Origin: Sambucus nigra
Lineage: Eukaryota > Streptophyta > Magnoliopsida > Dipsacales > Adoxaceae
Length of the DNA: 64,000 nt
Reading direction: 5' to 3'
Assembly: GCA_949130495.1 (NCBI GenBank)
Contig: OX422210.1
Coordinates: forward strand, 504,657,760 to 504,721,759
In this document: positions 32,550-45,072 of the stretch, piece by piece
How positions within the stretch are numbered: the stretch's first letter is position 1
How the letters are laid out: every line of letters starts with the position of its first letter
The notes under the pieces: generated by a model
Seen by the model: only the letters and a program-made list of their open reading frames with translations
What the model was told of the DNA's origin: nothing
The model's database searches: none
Made by a program: the position numbers and the translations under genes

Positions 32550-34799
32550 TGTCACACCCCAAAACCCAATATCCATACTAATCATTTGTTATTGGAATAA
32601 TTAGATCATAATCTTGATCCCATTGGAAATATGATTCATTCATCAATATTTTCCTACATAATATGCATAATGAACATAATATTATTCTTATATCATAAAA
32701 TTCAATATCAAAGTCATAATTAAGGGAACATACAATACCGTGATTAACTATGATCAACTCAATCCATACTAAATCAATATATACAATGTGTGAGTATATT
32801 AAAATCTTCAGTGTGACAATGATAAAATCCTATTTTTAAACCCCAGCTCTCTCCAACGGTGCAACTCTCAAAGCTACCGGTCATATGGTATCCTAGCTGG
32901 CAGCGTATGAACCTGAAATTGTTAAAATATAAACCGTAAGCATTAAGTTTAGTGAGTTACTCCTTCCCTACAATGGAATAACAATTCTATATCGAGTAAG
33001 TGGATATAAAATCCGAACAATCCTGCCCATTGGAAATAACAAATCATGGATCATAAGATCCAATAATTCTGCCCGTTGGCAATAACAAATCCTGGATCAT
33101 AAGACCCAAATAATTCTGCCCATTGGCCATAACAAATCCTGGATATTTGAATATCCAAACAAATCCTGAATACCGAAGTATTCAAACCAATCCTGGATCA
33201 TGAGACCCAAACAAATCCTGGATATTTTAATATCCAAACAAATCCTGAATACCGAAGTATTCAAACAAATCCGCTCTTAGAGCTATATTCATATTTATAT
33301 ATGAAACAAATCATAAGTACACTCACCTTGGCAGTTTAACTGGCTTTGCCCTTGCCTTTATCCAGTACTTGTTCAATCAGCTCTTCTTCCCTTCCTATCA
33401 TTCTCCCAATATTAGTATCATCATAAGAATATTAACAATTCAAAGAATAACTTAAACATAACTCAATCCATAAGCATCATATAATTCTATTCAAATCATT
33501 CATTATAAATGAAGTTCCATCCAAATTCATGCTAATAAATTTGTCATATCCAAATCATAGACCAACATATATTCATTTATTCTTAGTAATTCAATCCTTA
33601 TCATGTTAGGATTCTAATACAATAGCCGACACATCATTTCAAGTTTCCTAGGGCAAAATAAGCCTATTTCTTTACTACATAGCAAATCTTCTCTATAGGC
33701 TCTTTTATCGTTCATTCAACTTCCAGGAATTTTCATAATTTTTATACATCATAAATTTCTTTGATATTTCACCCAACATCAGTAAACACATTGAAAAATA
33801 TAATATTAAAGTTTCATAATTTTTAAGGTTCGTTTGCTATGTCAAGCAAAACACCGAACACATAGCGAACATATTTTCACCCTTAGGGAAGATTTCATAC
33901 CCGAACTTCAAACTCTCACCAAGGTCTCATTTCTTGGTATTTTCACATGATTTTCGGATATGTAATACATATATGAGTCCAGGTTAATCTCCAATTGTAA
34001 TCAACCGATTCCAGTAACTACACAAAAATATATGGAAGTTTGAATAAACAAAGTTTCTAAACAAAGGAATTTTAGGGTTTCGTACATTCAGCTTAACTTA
34101 AACTTTCATCTAACCAAACATATATATCAATGGCTGAAAGTTTAGTAAAAAAATGATGGTTTCTATCATATAAAACATAAATATAAGAAAAACAATAAGA
34201 TTTGCAGTTAGAATTACCTTCGGGGCTTTTACGTAATTTTCTATGAATTTTCTTCAATTTTCTCCTCACTTTTTCTTCCTAACTTCCTACTTCTCTTTCC
34301 TTAAGCTTAAAATCCCTCATGGCTGAATTTTGGATGAATAAAGAGGTAATTATAAGGGTTTAAGGTCGTCCAAAGCCACCACCCTTCCCAACCAATGAGA
34401 ATAATACATTTGTTGCCATAATAAGACAAAATACTACTTAACAAATGGACTATTTTGCCCTCGTTTCGTAATTTTGGTATAACTTCTCACTCGAACCTCC
34501 GTTTCACACACCGTTTGTTGTGTTACAACCATAACTCTCTTGTATACAACTATATATTTTTCAACTCAAGTCAATTGTTATGTCATAAAGGTCAAAACGA
34601 GCCTTAAACATGAACATTCCTACCGAAACCTTCAAAATTTTGTATTTGTAACTAATTCGACATTTCATGCTTTTTTGAAGGTAGGATTAGACTAAACATA
34701 ATAAATTAACATCACATATATTAATAACACACTAATCATATCACATAATCTAGTCATGAATTAAGCATAATTAATCATAATTATATTCGGGTTGTCACA
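32550..34799 (-). repeat. 3' LTR of Gypsy-2
   Basis: This is the left copy on the plus strand, running from TGTCACACCCCAAAACC to GGTTGTCACA. Between about 33040 and 33260 a unit of about 48 bp (AACAAATCCTGGATCATAAG and AATTCTGCCCATTGGC) is present in about three copies against two in the other LTR. This explains the length difference. Confidence 0.93.
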
Positions 34800-34800
34800 A

Positions 34801-34816
34801 TTCTCCCCCTGTTACG
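34801..34816 (-). promoter_or_regulatory. Polypurine tract of Gypsy-2
   Basis: On the minus strand CGTAACAGGGGGAGAA lies against the TTGTGACAAC start of the 3' LTR, with the usual GGGGGAGA core. Confidence 0.8.
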
Positions 34817-34843
34817 AAATTTCGTCCTCGAAATTGACATACC

Positions 34844-37800
34844 TTAGTTGTCCGAATCAAACAAATACGGATAATGAATTTTCATGCTATCCTCACTCTC
34901 CCATGTAGTTTCTTCCATGGAATGCCGTCTCCACACAACTTTCACAAGTGGGATCACCTTTGATCTCAATATTTGTTCTTTCCTATCGACGATAGCAAGC
35001 GGTTCTTCCATGTAGCTCAAATCTTCCTTCAACTCTATAGGTTGTTCCACCAATACATGTGAAGGGTCCGCTACATACTTTATCAACATAGAAACATGTA
35101 AAATATCATGTAACCGAGATAACTCTGGTGGTAATGCTATCTTGTAGGCAACCATCCCGACTTTCTCAAGAATTTCATAAGGTCCAATGTAGCGTGGACT
35201 TAATTTTCCTTTCTTTCCAAACCTCATAACTCCTTTCCATGGCGATATTCGAAGAAACACATAATCCCCTTTCTGGAATTCCAAATCTTTTTGTCGTTTA
35301 TCCGCATAACTTTTCTGTCTACTTTGAGCTATTCTCATTCTATCTTGAATAATCTTCACTTTTTCAGTGGTGACATCAATTAATTCTGGACCCTCTATCT
35401 TCCTTTCACCAACTTCACTCCAACATATTGGTGTACGACATCGTCTACCGTACAATGCTTAATCTGGATCCATACCAATAGTAGACTGAAAACTATTGTT
35501 ATATGCAAATTCTATCAAAGGCAAATATTCATCCCAATTACCTTTGAAATCAAGAACACAAGCTCTAAGCATATCTTCCAAAATCTGTATTGTCCTTTCA
35601 GACTGCCCATTTGTCTAGGGATGAAAAGCCGTACTAAACTTCAAGTTAGTACCCATAGCATACTGCAAGATATCCCAAAATCTGGATGTAAAAGTAGGGT
35701 CCCTATGTGAAACAATAGAAACAGGTGCTCCATGCAATTGAATAATTTCATTAACATACAATCTAGCATACCTATCAACTGTATACGTAGTCTTGACTGC
35801 TAGAAAATGAGCAGACTTGGTCAATCTATCCACCACTACCCAAATCGAATCTGACCCCTTCTGAGATCGAGGAAGCCCAATAACAAAATCCATCGTTACA
35901 TGATCCCATTTCCATTCCGGTATTGGCAATGGCTGAGGCAGACCAGTAGGTTTCTGATGCTCCACTTTCACTTGCTGACATATAAGGCACCTACATTTTA
36001 GTACTACTAGGATTGATAGTATAAATGGAATTATGAGCCTTATCTAAAATTTCCTCTTTCAATCCACCCACATTAGGCACACATAACCGCTGTTTATACA
36101 ATAAAGTGCCATCATTCACAATACAAAAATCTTCAGACTTACCGTCTTGGACATCTTGTCGTTTCTTCTCAAGGAAAGGATCTTGACCTTGAAAATCATG
36201 AATACGGGTAGCTAACAAAGGCCTCACGCTTACATGAGCAAATAATATGTCCCCATTTGCTAGCTGCAATTCCACTCCCATCAATCTCAACTCCATAATA
36301 TGAGCTACTCTAGCACATCGAATACAAGATAACCTGCCTGAAGCTTTTCTACTCAAAGCATCTGCAACTACATTTGCCTTTCCTGGGTGGTAGTGAGTTG
36401 TACAATCATAATCTTTAATTAACTCCATCCACCGCCTCTGCCTCAAATTCAACTCCTTCTGAGTAAATAAATACTTAAGGCTTTGATGGTCAGTAAAAAT
36501 TTCACATACCTCACCATATAGATAATGACGCCATAACTTCAAAGCAAACACAATAGCAACAAGTTCCAAATCATGTGTAGAATAATTACATTCATGTGTA
36601 CGCAACTGCCTAGAAGCATAGGCAATGACTTTACCATGCTGCATAAAAACACAACCCAACCCCTGGTGTGAAGCATCAGTATAAATAACAAAACCATCTC
36701 CACCATGTGGAATAGTAATAACAGGGGCAGTTACCAACCTCTTTTTCAATTCATCAAAACTATTTTCACAATCAGAATTCCATTCAAACTTAACATCTTT
36801 CCGGGTTAGTTTAGTCATCGGCAAGGCAATTGAAGAAAATCCCTTTATAAACCTCCTATAATACCCAGCTAAACCAAGAAAACTCCTCACCTCAGTCACG
36901 TTATTGGGCCTCTCCCATTTTACGATAGCCTCTACCTTTTTAGGATCAACACATATACCATCTCCCGAAACAACATGGCCTAAAAATGCAACTTGTGATA
37001 GCCAAAATTCACACTTGCTAAACTTGGCATACAACTTCTTATCTTTCAACAGATTCAAAATAGTTGTGAGATGCTTTTCATGATCAACCATATCACGTGA
37101 ATAAATCAGAATATCATTAATAAAAACTATCACAAATGAATCAACAAAAGGATGAAGTACCCGGTTCATAAGATCCATAAATACAGCTGGAGCATTAGTC
37201 ACCCCAAAAGGCATCACCAGAAATTCAAAATGACCATACCGAGTACGAAAATCAGTTTTAGAAATATCACTCCCCTTCACCCTCAACTGATGATAACCTG
37301 ATCGCAAGTCTATCTTTGAAAACACTTTAGCACCCTGTAACTGATCAAACAAATCATCTATACGAGGTAAATGGTATTTGTTCTTAATTGTAGCTTTATT
37401 CAGTTGCCTATAATCAATACACAAACGCATGGTACCATCTTTCCTCTTCACAAATAAAACTGGCGCACCCCATGGAGATACACTAGGCTGTATGAACCCC
37501 CTATCAAGTAAATCTTGCAACTGAATCTTGAGTTCTTTCAACTCAGCAGGTTCCATTCTATACGGTGCCATAGAATTAGGGGTTGTCCCCGGTGCTAATT
37601 CGATACTAAATTCAACTTCTCTTTCTGGAGGTAACCCTGGCAACTCACTAGGAAACACTTCAGGAAAATCCCGTACGATAGGAACATCGACTAATTGTAA
37701 AGCCCCCTTCCTAGTGTCAAGAACATATGCAATAAAACCCTCACAACCCTTACTCAATAATTTCCTCGTCTGAATAGCAGCAATGATGCAACTGGGAACA

Positions 37801-38135
37801 ATTTTCCTTTCCCCCACAAATTTAAATTCTGGCTCACCAGGCATATTAAAAACAACTTCCTTACAAAAACAATCCATAGATGCATGATATTTAGATAACC
37901 AATCCATTCCCAGAATTATATCAAAATCAAAAATATCCAATGGAAGTAGATCTATAACTGTATCTCTAGCCCCCACAGTCAAAACAAAATCACGAAAAAC
38001 ATATTCAACTACAATCATATCCCCCATAGGCATGGAAATACCCAACCCCACCTCTAAATGAGTGCATGGTCTATTCAGATATATGGAAAATGCATATGAC
38101 ACAAAAGAATGTGTGGAACCAGGATCAATCAAAAC
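34844..38135 (-). pseudogene. Gypsy-2 pol: protease, reverse transcriptase, RNase H, integrase, chromodomain
   Basis: The 713-codon open stretch at 38132-35991 starts at the protease active site ([11 protein letters not shown]). It has reverse transcriptase at about residues 190-440 and RNase H at about 480-600 ([15 protein letters not shown]). The reverse-transcriptase catalytic pair reads Asn-Asp (VFIND, residues 337-340) where Asp-Asp is normal. Near 35990 the integrase zinc-binding segment is disrupted: a His is replaced by Asn and about 25 residues are missing, with loss of frame. The integrase core follows (35971-35615), with a TAG just before the NGQSE stretch. After a further stop comes the C-terminal part (35455-34844) with a chromodomain-like WRRHSMEETTWE. 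Replication by this copy is not possible. Confidence 0.92.
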
Positions 38136-39446
38136 CTAAGCACTTCTATCAGTAACAGAAAGTGTACATGTCACCACATCTGGAGTAATCTGAGCTTCCT
38201 TCATTGTAAAAACTCGTCCACCTGGTCTGGAACTACTAGGTAGTCCTCTGCCCATACTTTTCACTGCACTCCCTAGAGGTAACACTCTGCTTGCTGCTTC
38301 ACTAGGTGCTGCTGGAGTCTCAACTAATTGCGGACAATTCTTCTTAATATGCCCCACTTGATGACAATGGTAGCATTCCAATCCCTTAAGCTTAGGACAC
38401 TCAGATTTATAATGCCCTTCCTCTTTACAAAAGAAACATGTAACAACTCTTGTCGGTGCCTCACCCTTTCCTGACCTCCTAACCAGACTAGAAGATTCTC
38501 CACCCTTAGTATCTCTGCCAAATCTCCCCAGACCTCTACCACTATCTCCACCACCTCTCTGAAATTTATGAGGTTCCATCTTAACACTTCCACCCTCACC
38601 TCCCTTAAAGTGAGATGCGTCGAATCTACTCTTCTTAAAACTCTCTCTACTCGCCACCCCTTGGTTAATTTGCCTTTATGCTATCGTGGCTTTGTTTACC
38701 AGAGAAGCATAATCTTCTAACTCATAAGTGGCCACTCTATTTTATATAGGCCAAATCAGTCCATCTTGAAACTTACTACATTTATCTTCTTCATCCTGAA
38801 CATACTTAGTAGAAAATCTAGACAAAGCAGTAAATTTAGCATCATACTCCCTTACAGACATTTTCCCTTGGGTCAAATTTATAAACTCCCTCAGCTTCTC
38901 CCTCCTATAAACCTTAGGGAAATACTTAACATACAAAGCTTTTATAAATTCAGCCCAAGTAATAACATCAGTACCTTCCATCCTGGGCACCAAATGGTTG
39001 TTGGCTTCCCACCAATATTTCGCCTCCCCTTTGAGCTTAAACACGGCTAGATTCACTTTTTGGTTATCCGAAACCTTCATAACTGCAAAGATAGTTTCTA
39101 GATCTCTGACCCACATCTCAGCTTCTGTAGGTTCAACTGACCCTGAATATTCTGGAGGATTCAACTTCAAAAACTTCTCATGCATGGAATCTTTCATTTC
39201 CTTCCTTTCCTCTCTCTCAATCCTAGCAACGGCCTTTGATTCTAGATATCTAGCCTGTTGTTCTGCCATTCGCACCATATTTCTTTCTTGTTGTTCTTCC
39301 ATCCTCATCATTGCCTGCACCATTATCTGAATCTCTGTAGGTTGTTCATTCTCTCTGGCCCTTCCAGCAACACTCTACTCTTCTTCAGTATTGTCTATAC
39401 GAGAAGCTACTCCCTCTCCTCGATGTTGTCCATCCCAAGGTTCCAT
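38136..39446 (-). pseudogene. Gypsy-2 gag with two zinc knuckles, interrupted by stops
   Basis: An ATG at 39446 opens a frame that stays in register to 38136 but contains stops at 39377-39375 (codon 24), 38744-38742 and near 38682. The first part has a Met/Glu/Arg-rich coiled-coil region (about 39323-39170) and a retrotransposon gag domain (YWWEAN, FIKALYVKYFP). The distal part is Gly/Arg-rich with CCHC knuckles CFFCKEEGHYKSEC and CYHCHQVGHIKKNC near 38440 and 38380. A single TAG at 38138-38136 separates gag from the protease in the same frame. Since other stops are present, decay explains it better than programmed readthrough. Confidence 0.9.
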
Positions 39447-39589
39447 CTGGAATAAAATAAAGTTCTAACAACCAGCATAAACAATTTATACTACTAAACT
39501 ATTGGTTAGTACATAAACAATTCATAAATATCAAATCAACTCAATACTGCCATCTAACCGTCACACACGTCCAGAATTAATAACCACGT

Positions 39590-39599
39590 TCTGATACCA
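39590..39599 (-). promoter_or_regulatory. Primer-binding site of Gypsy-2
   Basis: On the minus strand TGGTATCAGA follows the 5' LTR after five bases. It continues as ACGTGG, so ten bases match the initiator tRNA-Met primer site. Confidence 0.75.
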
Positions 39600-39604
39600 C
39601 TAAT

Positions 39605-41807
39605 TGTCACACCCCAAAACCCAATATCCATACTAATCATTTGTTATTGGAATAATTAGATCATAATCTTGAGCCCATTGGAAATATGATTCATTCATCA
39701 ATATTTTCCTACATAATGTGCATAATGAACATAATATTATTCTTATATCATAAAATTCAATATCAGAGTCATAATTAAGGGAACATACAATACCGTGATT
39801 AACTATGATCAACTCAATCCATACTAAATCAATATATACAATGTGTGAGTATATTAAAATCTTCAGTGTGACAATGATAAAATCCCATTTTTAAACCCCA
39901 GCTCTCTCCAATGGTGCAACTCTCAAAGCTACCGGTCATATGGTATCCTAGCTGGCAGCGTATGAACCTGAAATTGTTAAAATATAAACCGTAAGCATTA
40001 AGCTTAGTGAGTTACTCCTCCCCTGCAATGGAATAACAATTCTATGTCGAGTAAGTGGATATAAAATTCGAACAATCCTGCCCATTGGAAATAACAAATC
40101 CTGGATCATAAGATCCATTTAATTCTACCCATTGGCAATAACAAATCCTGGATATTTGAATATCCAAACAAATCCTGAATACCGAAGTATTCAAACCAAT
40201 CCTGGATCATGAGACCCAAACAAATCCTGGATATTTTAATATCCAAACAAATCCTGAATACCGAAGTATTCAAACAAATCCGCTCTTAGAGCTATATTCA
40301 TATTTATATATGAAACAAATCATAAGTACACTCACCTTGGCAGTTTAACCGGCTTTGCCCTTGCCTTTATCCAGTACTTGTTCAATTATCTCTTCTTCCC
40401 TTCCTATCATTCTCAAAATATTAGTATCATCATAAGAATATTAACAATTCAAAGAATAACTTAAACATAACTCAATCCATAAGCATCATATAATTCTATT
40501 CAAATCATTCATTATAAATGAAGTTCCATCCAAATTCATGTTAATACATTTGTCATATCCAAATCATAGACCAACATATATTCATTTATTCTTAGTAATT
40601 CAATCCTTATCATGTTAGGATTCCAATACAATAGCCGACACATCATTTCAAGTTTCCTAGGGCAAAATAAGCCTATTTCTTTACTACATAGCAAATCTTC
40701 TCTATAGGCTCTTTTATCGTTCATTCAACTTCCAGGAATTTTCATAACTTTTCTACATCATAAATTTCTATGATATTTCACCCAACATCAATAAACAAAT
40801 TGAAAAATATAATATTAAAGTTTCATAATTTTTAAGGTTCGTTTGCTATGTCAAGCAAAACACCGAACACATGGCGGGCATATATTCACCCTTAGGGAAG
40901 ATTTCATACCCGAACTTCAAACTCTCACCAAGGTCTCATTTCTTGGTATTTTCACATGATTTTCGGATATGTAATACATATATGAGTCTAGGTTATCTCC
41001 AATTGGAATCAACCGATTCCAGTAACTACACAAAAATATATGGAAGTTTGAATAAACAAAGTTTCTAAACAAAGCAATTTTAGGGTTTTGTACATTCAAC
41101 TTAACTTAAACTTTCATCTAACCAAACATATATATCAAGGGCTGAAAGTTTAGTAAAAAAATGATGGTTTCTATCATATAAAACATAAATATAAGAAAAA
41201 CAATAAGATTTGCAGTTAGAATTACCTTCGGGGCTTTTACGTAATTTTCTATGAATTTTCTTCAATTTTCTCCTCACTTTTTCTTCCTAACTTCCTACTT
41301 CTCTTTCCTTAAGCTTAAAATCCCTCATGGCTGAATTTTGGATGAATAAAGAGGTAATTCTAAGGGTTTAAGGTCGGCCAAAGCCACCACCCTTCCCAAT
41401 CAATGAGAATAAAACATTTGTTGCCATAATAAGACAAAATACTACGTAACAAATGGACTATTTTGCCCTTGTTTCGTAATTTTGGTATAACTTCTCACTC
41501 GAACCTCCGTTTCACACACCGTTTGTTGTGTTACAACCATAACTCTCTTGTATACAACTATATAGTTTTCACCTCAAGTCAATTGTTATGTCATAAAGGT
41601 CAAAACTAGCCTTAAACATGAACATTCCTACCGAAACCTTCAAAATTTTGTATTTGTAACTAATTCGACATTTCATGCTTTTTTGAAGGTAGGATTAGAC
41701 TAAACATAATAAATTAACATCATATATATTAATAACACACTAATCATATCACATAATCTAGTCATGATTTAATCATAATTAATCATAATTATATTCGGAT
41801 TGTCACA
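39605..41807 (-). repeat. 5' LTR of Gypsy-2
   Basis: This is the right copy on the plus strand, from TGTCACACCCCAAAACC to GATTGTCACA. It is nearly identical to 32550-34799 apart from scattered substitutions and one missing 48-bp unit. The short open frames at 40536-41099 have no protein signal. Confidence 0.93.
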
Positions 41808-41812
41808 CTTGA

Positions 41813-42237
41813 TTAGTGATGCGCGACCCTTTTCATCAACCCTAGTACTTGAATGAGGTATGGTCACGTCCCTTAGCCGTGACCCACACTAAAAAATGGT
41901 CACGGCCCTAAGCCGTGACCCCCAATATGTCTACTCTCTTTTTCGTCATGCCATGGGTCACGGACTTGGGCCATGACCCACCCGTGACCAAGCTTTGAGG
42001 GAATTTTAGCGCGTGTTTGGCGCCAAGATGGTCACGACCTGGTCACGGCCTAAGTCCGTGACCATTGTGCTCACGGACTTGATCCGTGATCACTTCCCGA
42101 GCATCAATAATTTAGTGTGGTAATAAAAATGGCCACGCCAAATATTGAGTGGGTCACGGCCCATGTCCGCGACCAGTTAGTCGTGGACTTGGGCCGTGAC
42201 CCACTGGGCGTGACCATTCGTAGGATTTGGTGTAGTG
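41813..42237. repeat. Right subterminal and terminal region of the CACTA element, second part
   Basis: Paired half-sites continue to the end: GGTCACGTCCCTTAGCCGTG, GGTCACGGCCCTAAGCCGTG, GGTCACGGACTTGGGCCATG, GGTCACGGCCTAAGTCCGTG and GTCGTGGACTTGGGCCGTG. The terminus is GGATTTGGTGTAGTG, the inverted counterpart of the left end, followed by TAC. Confidence 0.88.
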
Positions 42238-42240
42238 TAC

Positions 42241-45060
42241 TATTTCTTTTACAAGAATTTGAAGATTTTTTTTGTGAACCAAAAGGGTTACTTCCCAAAC
42301 GAGCACAAGATTACCATATTCCTTTAAAATAAGGCAGTACCCATGTAAGTGTGAGACCTTATAGATATCCTCATGTTCAAAAGACTCAGATTGAGAAAAT
42401 CATAAATGAACTATTGCAATCTGGGTGATTAGACCATCATGTAGTCCCTTTTGTTCCCCAGTCTTGTTGGTGAGGAAAAAATACCAAACATGGAGAATGT
42501 GTATTGATTATAGGGAACTAAACTCTATCACTATCAAAAATAAATTTCCAATCCCTGTTATTGAGGAACTATTGGATGAGCTCCAATGTGCTAAAGTGTT
42601 TTCCAAATTGGACCTCAGGTCATGATACCACCAGATCCGAGTTAATGACTTAGACATTCACAAGACTGCTTTTAAAACACATGAGGGCCACTATGAATTT
42701 TTAGTGATGCCCTTTGGCCTCACTAATGCTCCCGCCTCTTTTCAATCACTCATGAACACTTTTTTCAAATTGTACTTACGAAAGTTCATACTAGTCTTCT
42801 TTGATAAAATTTTGGTATAAAGCCATTCTTTAGAGACTCATGTGCAACATTTGCAAATCACACTCCAACTTCTAAGTAAACATCAACTATATGCGAAGAG
42901 ATCCAAGTGTTCTTTCGGCCAAAATAAGTTAGAATACCTTGGTCATATCTTATCCTATGAAGGAGTGGATGCTGATCACACTAAAATGGAGGCAATGCTT
43001 GACTGGCCCTTACCTAAGTCTATCAAGGCTTTAAGGGGATTTCTTGGACTCACAGGTTACTACAGGAGGTTTGTTAGAGGCTATGGCCTCATCAGTAGGC
43101 CCCTCACACAGATGCTCTGACATAATCAATTTCATTGGTTCGAAGCTACTATTGAGGCTTTTCAGTCACTTAAGCAAGCTATGGCCTCTACACCTGTACT
43201 AGTGTTACCTAATTTCTCTAAGACTTTTGTCGTAGAAACTGATGCTAGTAAAGAGGGAATTGGTGCCGTATTAATGCAAGAAGGTAAACCATTAGCCTTT
43301 TTGATCAAGGCCTTACCTCCTAGAAAAATGGGCTTGTCAACTTACGAGAAAGAGCTTTGGGCAGTAGTATATGCAGTGGAGAAATGGAGATCCTATTTGT
43401 GGGGGCAACAATTCATAATTAAGACTGATCATCAGAGTCTTAAATACTTAATGGAGCAAAGGGTGTCATCTATGCTACAACAAAAATGGTTCACCAAGTT
43501 ATTAGAATTCAATTACACCATCATTTACAAGAGGGGGAGTGAAAACAAGGCTACTGATGCTTTATCCAGAAGAGAAGAGGAAGGTCAATGCAAGGTGCTA
43601 TCTTGTCTCCAGTCAGCTTGGTTACACGACATCCATAAAAGCTTACATGGTGATGAACTAGCACAAGAAGTTATGGTGCAAATAGCCTCTCAATCTTCCC
43701 TCGCAACTGGTTATACCTATGAACATAATACCCTCAAATTTAAAGGGAGGCTCTATATTGGTTGCATTACTGAATTGAGAAAGCAGGTCAATAAAGAGTT
43801 ACATCAATCTGGAACAGGTGGCCACTCAGGCTGCAAGGTTACAATCAAGCGGGTGGAACAATTCTTTTTCTGGCCAAGCCTTAAACATGATGTGAAACAA
43901 TGGGTGTCTTAGTGTGATGTGTGACAATGGAATAAAGGAGAACATGTTCCTTACCCTGGACTCCTAAACCATCTTCCAATACCTAACCAACCCTGGACTG
44001 ATATTGCTATGGATTTCATAGAAGGTCTCCCTATTTCAAATAAAAAAACTTCTATCTATGTCATAGTAGACAAATTCACCAAATATGCCCACTATATAGC
44101 CTTAACCCACCCCTATACAGCCTCTCAAATTGCTCAACTTTTCTTTGATGATATCCATAAGCTCCATGGTCTGCCCTCATCTATAGTTTAGGATAGAGAT
44201 CCATTGTTTCTCAGTTCTTTTTGGACTCATCTCTTTAAATTGATTGGTATTACTCTAAACCATTCTATAGCTTATCACCCTCAATCTGATGGCCAATCGG
44301 AGCGGGTTAACCAGTGTCTTGAGAATTATCTCAGGTGTATGTGTAGTGACAAACCAAAAAATTGGTCTAAATGGCTATCCCTAGCTGAGTGGTGGTATAA
44401 CACCTCTTACCATTCTTCTCTCCAAACCACTCCTTTTGAAGCACTATATGGTTATCCTCCACCACACTTAGCCATTCCCCAAATAACCAACACACCAAAT
44501 CAGGAGGTCAACACATTTTTAGCTGAAAGAAAAGCAACTATGCATCTACTGAAAGACAGACTGCAACAAGCACAAGAACGTATGAAGTTTTTTGCGGATA
44601 AGCATAGAATTGAGAGGACATTTAGTGTGGGAGATTGAGTTTATTTGCGTCTACAGCCCTATAGACAGTGCTCTATAGCCATCAGATGCAATCTCAAGTT
44701 AGCTCCTATGTTTTATGGGCCTTATCAAGTGATTTCAAAACTTGGTGCAGTAGCCTATAACCTAGCTTTACCCTCTTCATCACTCATACACCCTATTTTT
44801 CATGTATCCATGTTAAAAAAGAAAATTGGCGAAAACATCATAGCTGAGCCCCAGCTACCTCCTACTAGGAGTGATGGTCAATTTCTTCTGGATCCAATTG
44901 CTATTTTGGGCCGACGAATGGTGCGAAAGGGGAACCATGCCAGTACACAGGTCCTTGTTCAGTGGGTCCATACACAACCAGCTGATGCGACGTGAGAGGA
45001 CTATGACAAGATCACTCAGCAATTTCCTACTCTCGATCCTTGAGGACAAGGATGCTTTAA
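42241..45060 (+). pseudogene. Gypsy-1 pol: reverse transcriptase, RNase H, integrase, chromodomain-like end
   Basis: Right of the CACTA element the polyprotein resumes with QEFEDFFCEPKG. Reverse transcriptase runs from about 42425 to 43120 ([20 protein letters not shown]). Its catalytic stretch reads FFDK, with a stop soon after. RNase H is at about 43181-43570 (ETDASKEGIG, DALSRR). The integrase zinc-binding region (HQSGTGGHSGCK) is near 43820, and its core (DFIEGLP, then HPQSDGQSERVN) runs from about 44009 to 44460. The end (44645-45050) resembles the chromodomain-like tail of plant gypsy integrases. In-frame stops at many places, several where Trp is expected, and at least two frame changes make it a pseudogene. 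Confidence 0.92.
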
Positions 45061-45072
45061 AGGAGGAGCTAT
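45059..45072 (+). promoter_or_regulatory. Polypurine tract of Gypsy-1
   Basis: AAAGGAGGAGCTAT lies against the TGTCAGATCG start of the 3' LTR. Confidence 0.75.

Larger units (their letters stand above)
32550..41807 (-). mobile_element. Ty3/gypsy retrotransposon Gypsy-2 (Tekay-like), minus strand
   Basis: LTRs of 2,250 bp (32550-34799) and 2,203 bp (39605-41807) bound a minus-strand gag-pol. Element ends are TGTGACAA and GGTGTGACA on the coding strand. The primer site is at 39590-39599 and the polypurine tract at 34801-34816. Flanking pentamers are TTTGA and CTTGA, a target duplication with one mismatch. LTR divergence looks like about 2%, so it is the youngest clear insertion here. Coding is broken by several stops and an integrase deletion. 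The C-terminal chromodomain-like region points to the Tekay/Del clade. Confidence 0.93.
14396..42237. mobile_element. Giant CACTA (En/Spm) DNA transposon, 27.8 kb with a nested element
   Basis: The left end is CACTACACCAAAAC. The right end, reverse-complemented, is CACTACACCAAATCC. TAC lies on both sides (14393-14395 and 42238-42240), the 3-bp target duplication expected for this superfamily. Both ends carry many GGTCACGG...CCGTGACC subterminal repeats. The interior has two satellite arrays, a LINE remnant and Gypsy-2, which adds 9.26 kb. Net of Gypsy-2 the element is about 18.6 kb. I recognise no TNPD-like or TNPA-like transposase on either strand, so it was probably mobilised by another copy. 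Confidence 0.9.

Noticed and set aside
35991..38132. 713-codon frame as an active pol gene
   Set aside because: The catalytic aspartate pair is altered, the integrase zinc region is deleted and stops lie on both sides.
37528..39455. Plus-strand frames of 65-110 residues opposite Gypsy-2
   Set aside because: They are antisense shadows of the gag-pol coding region.
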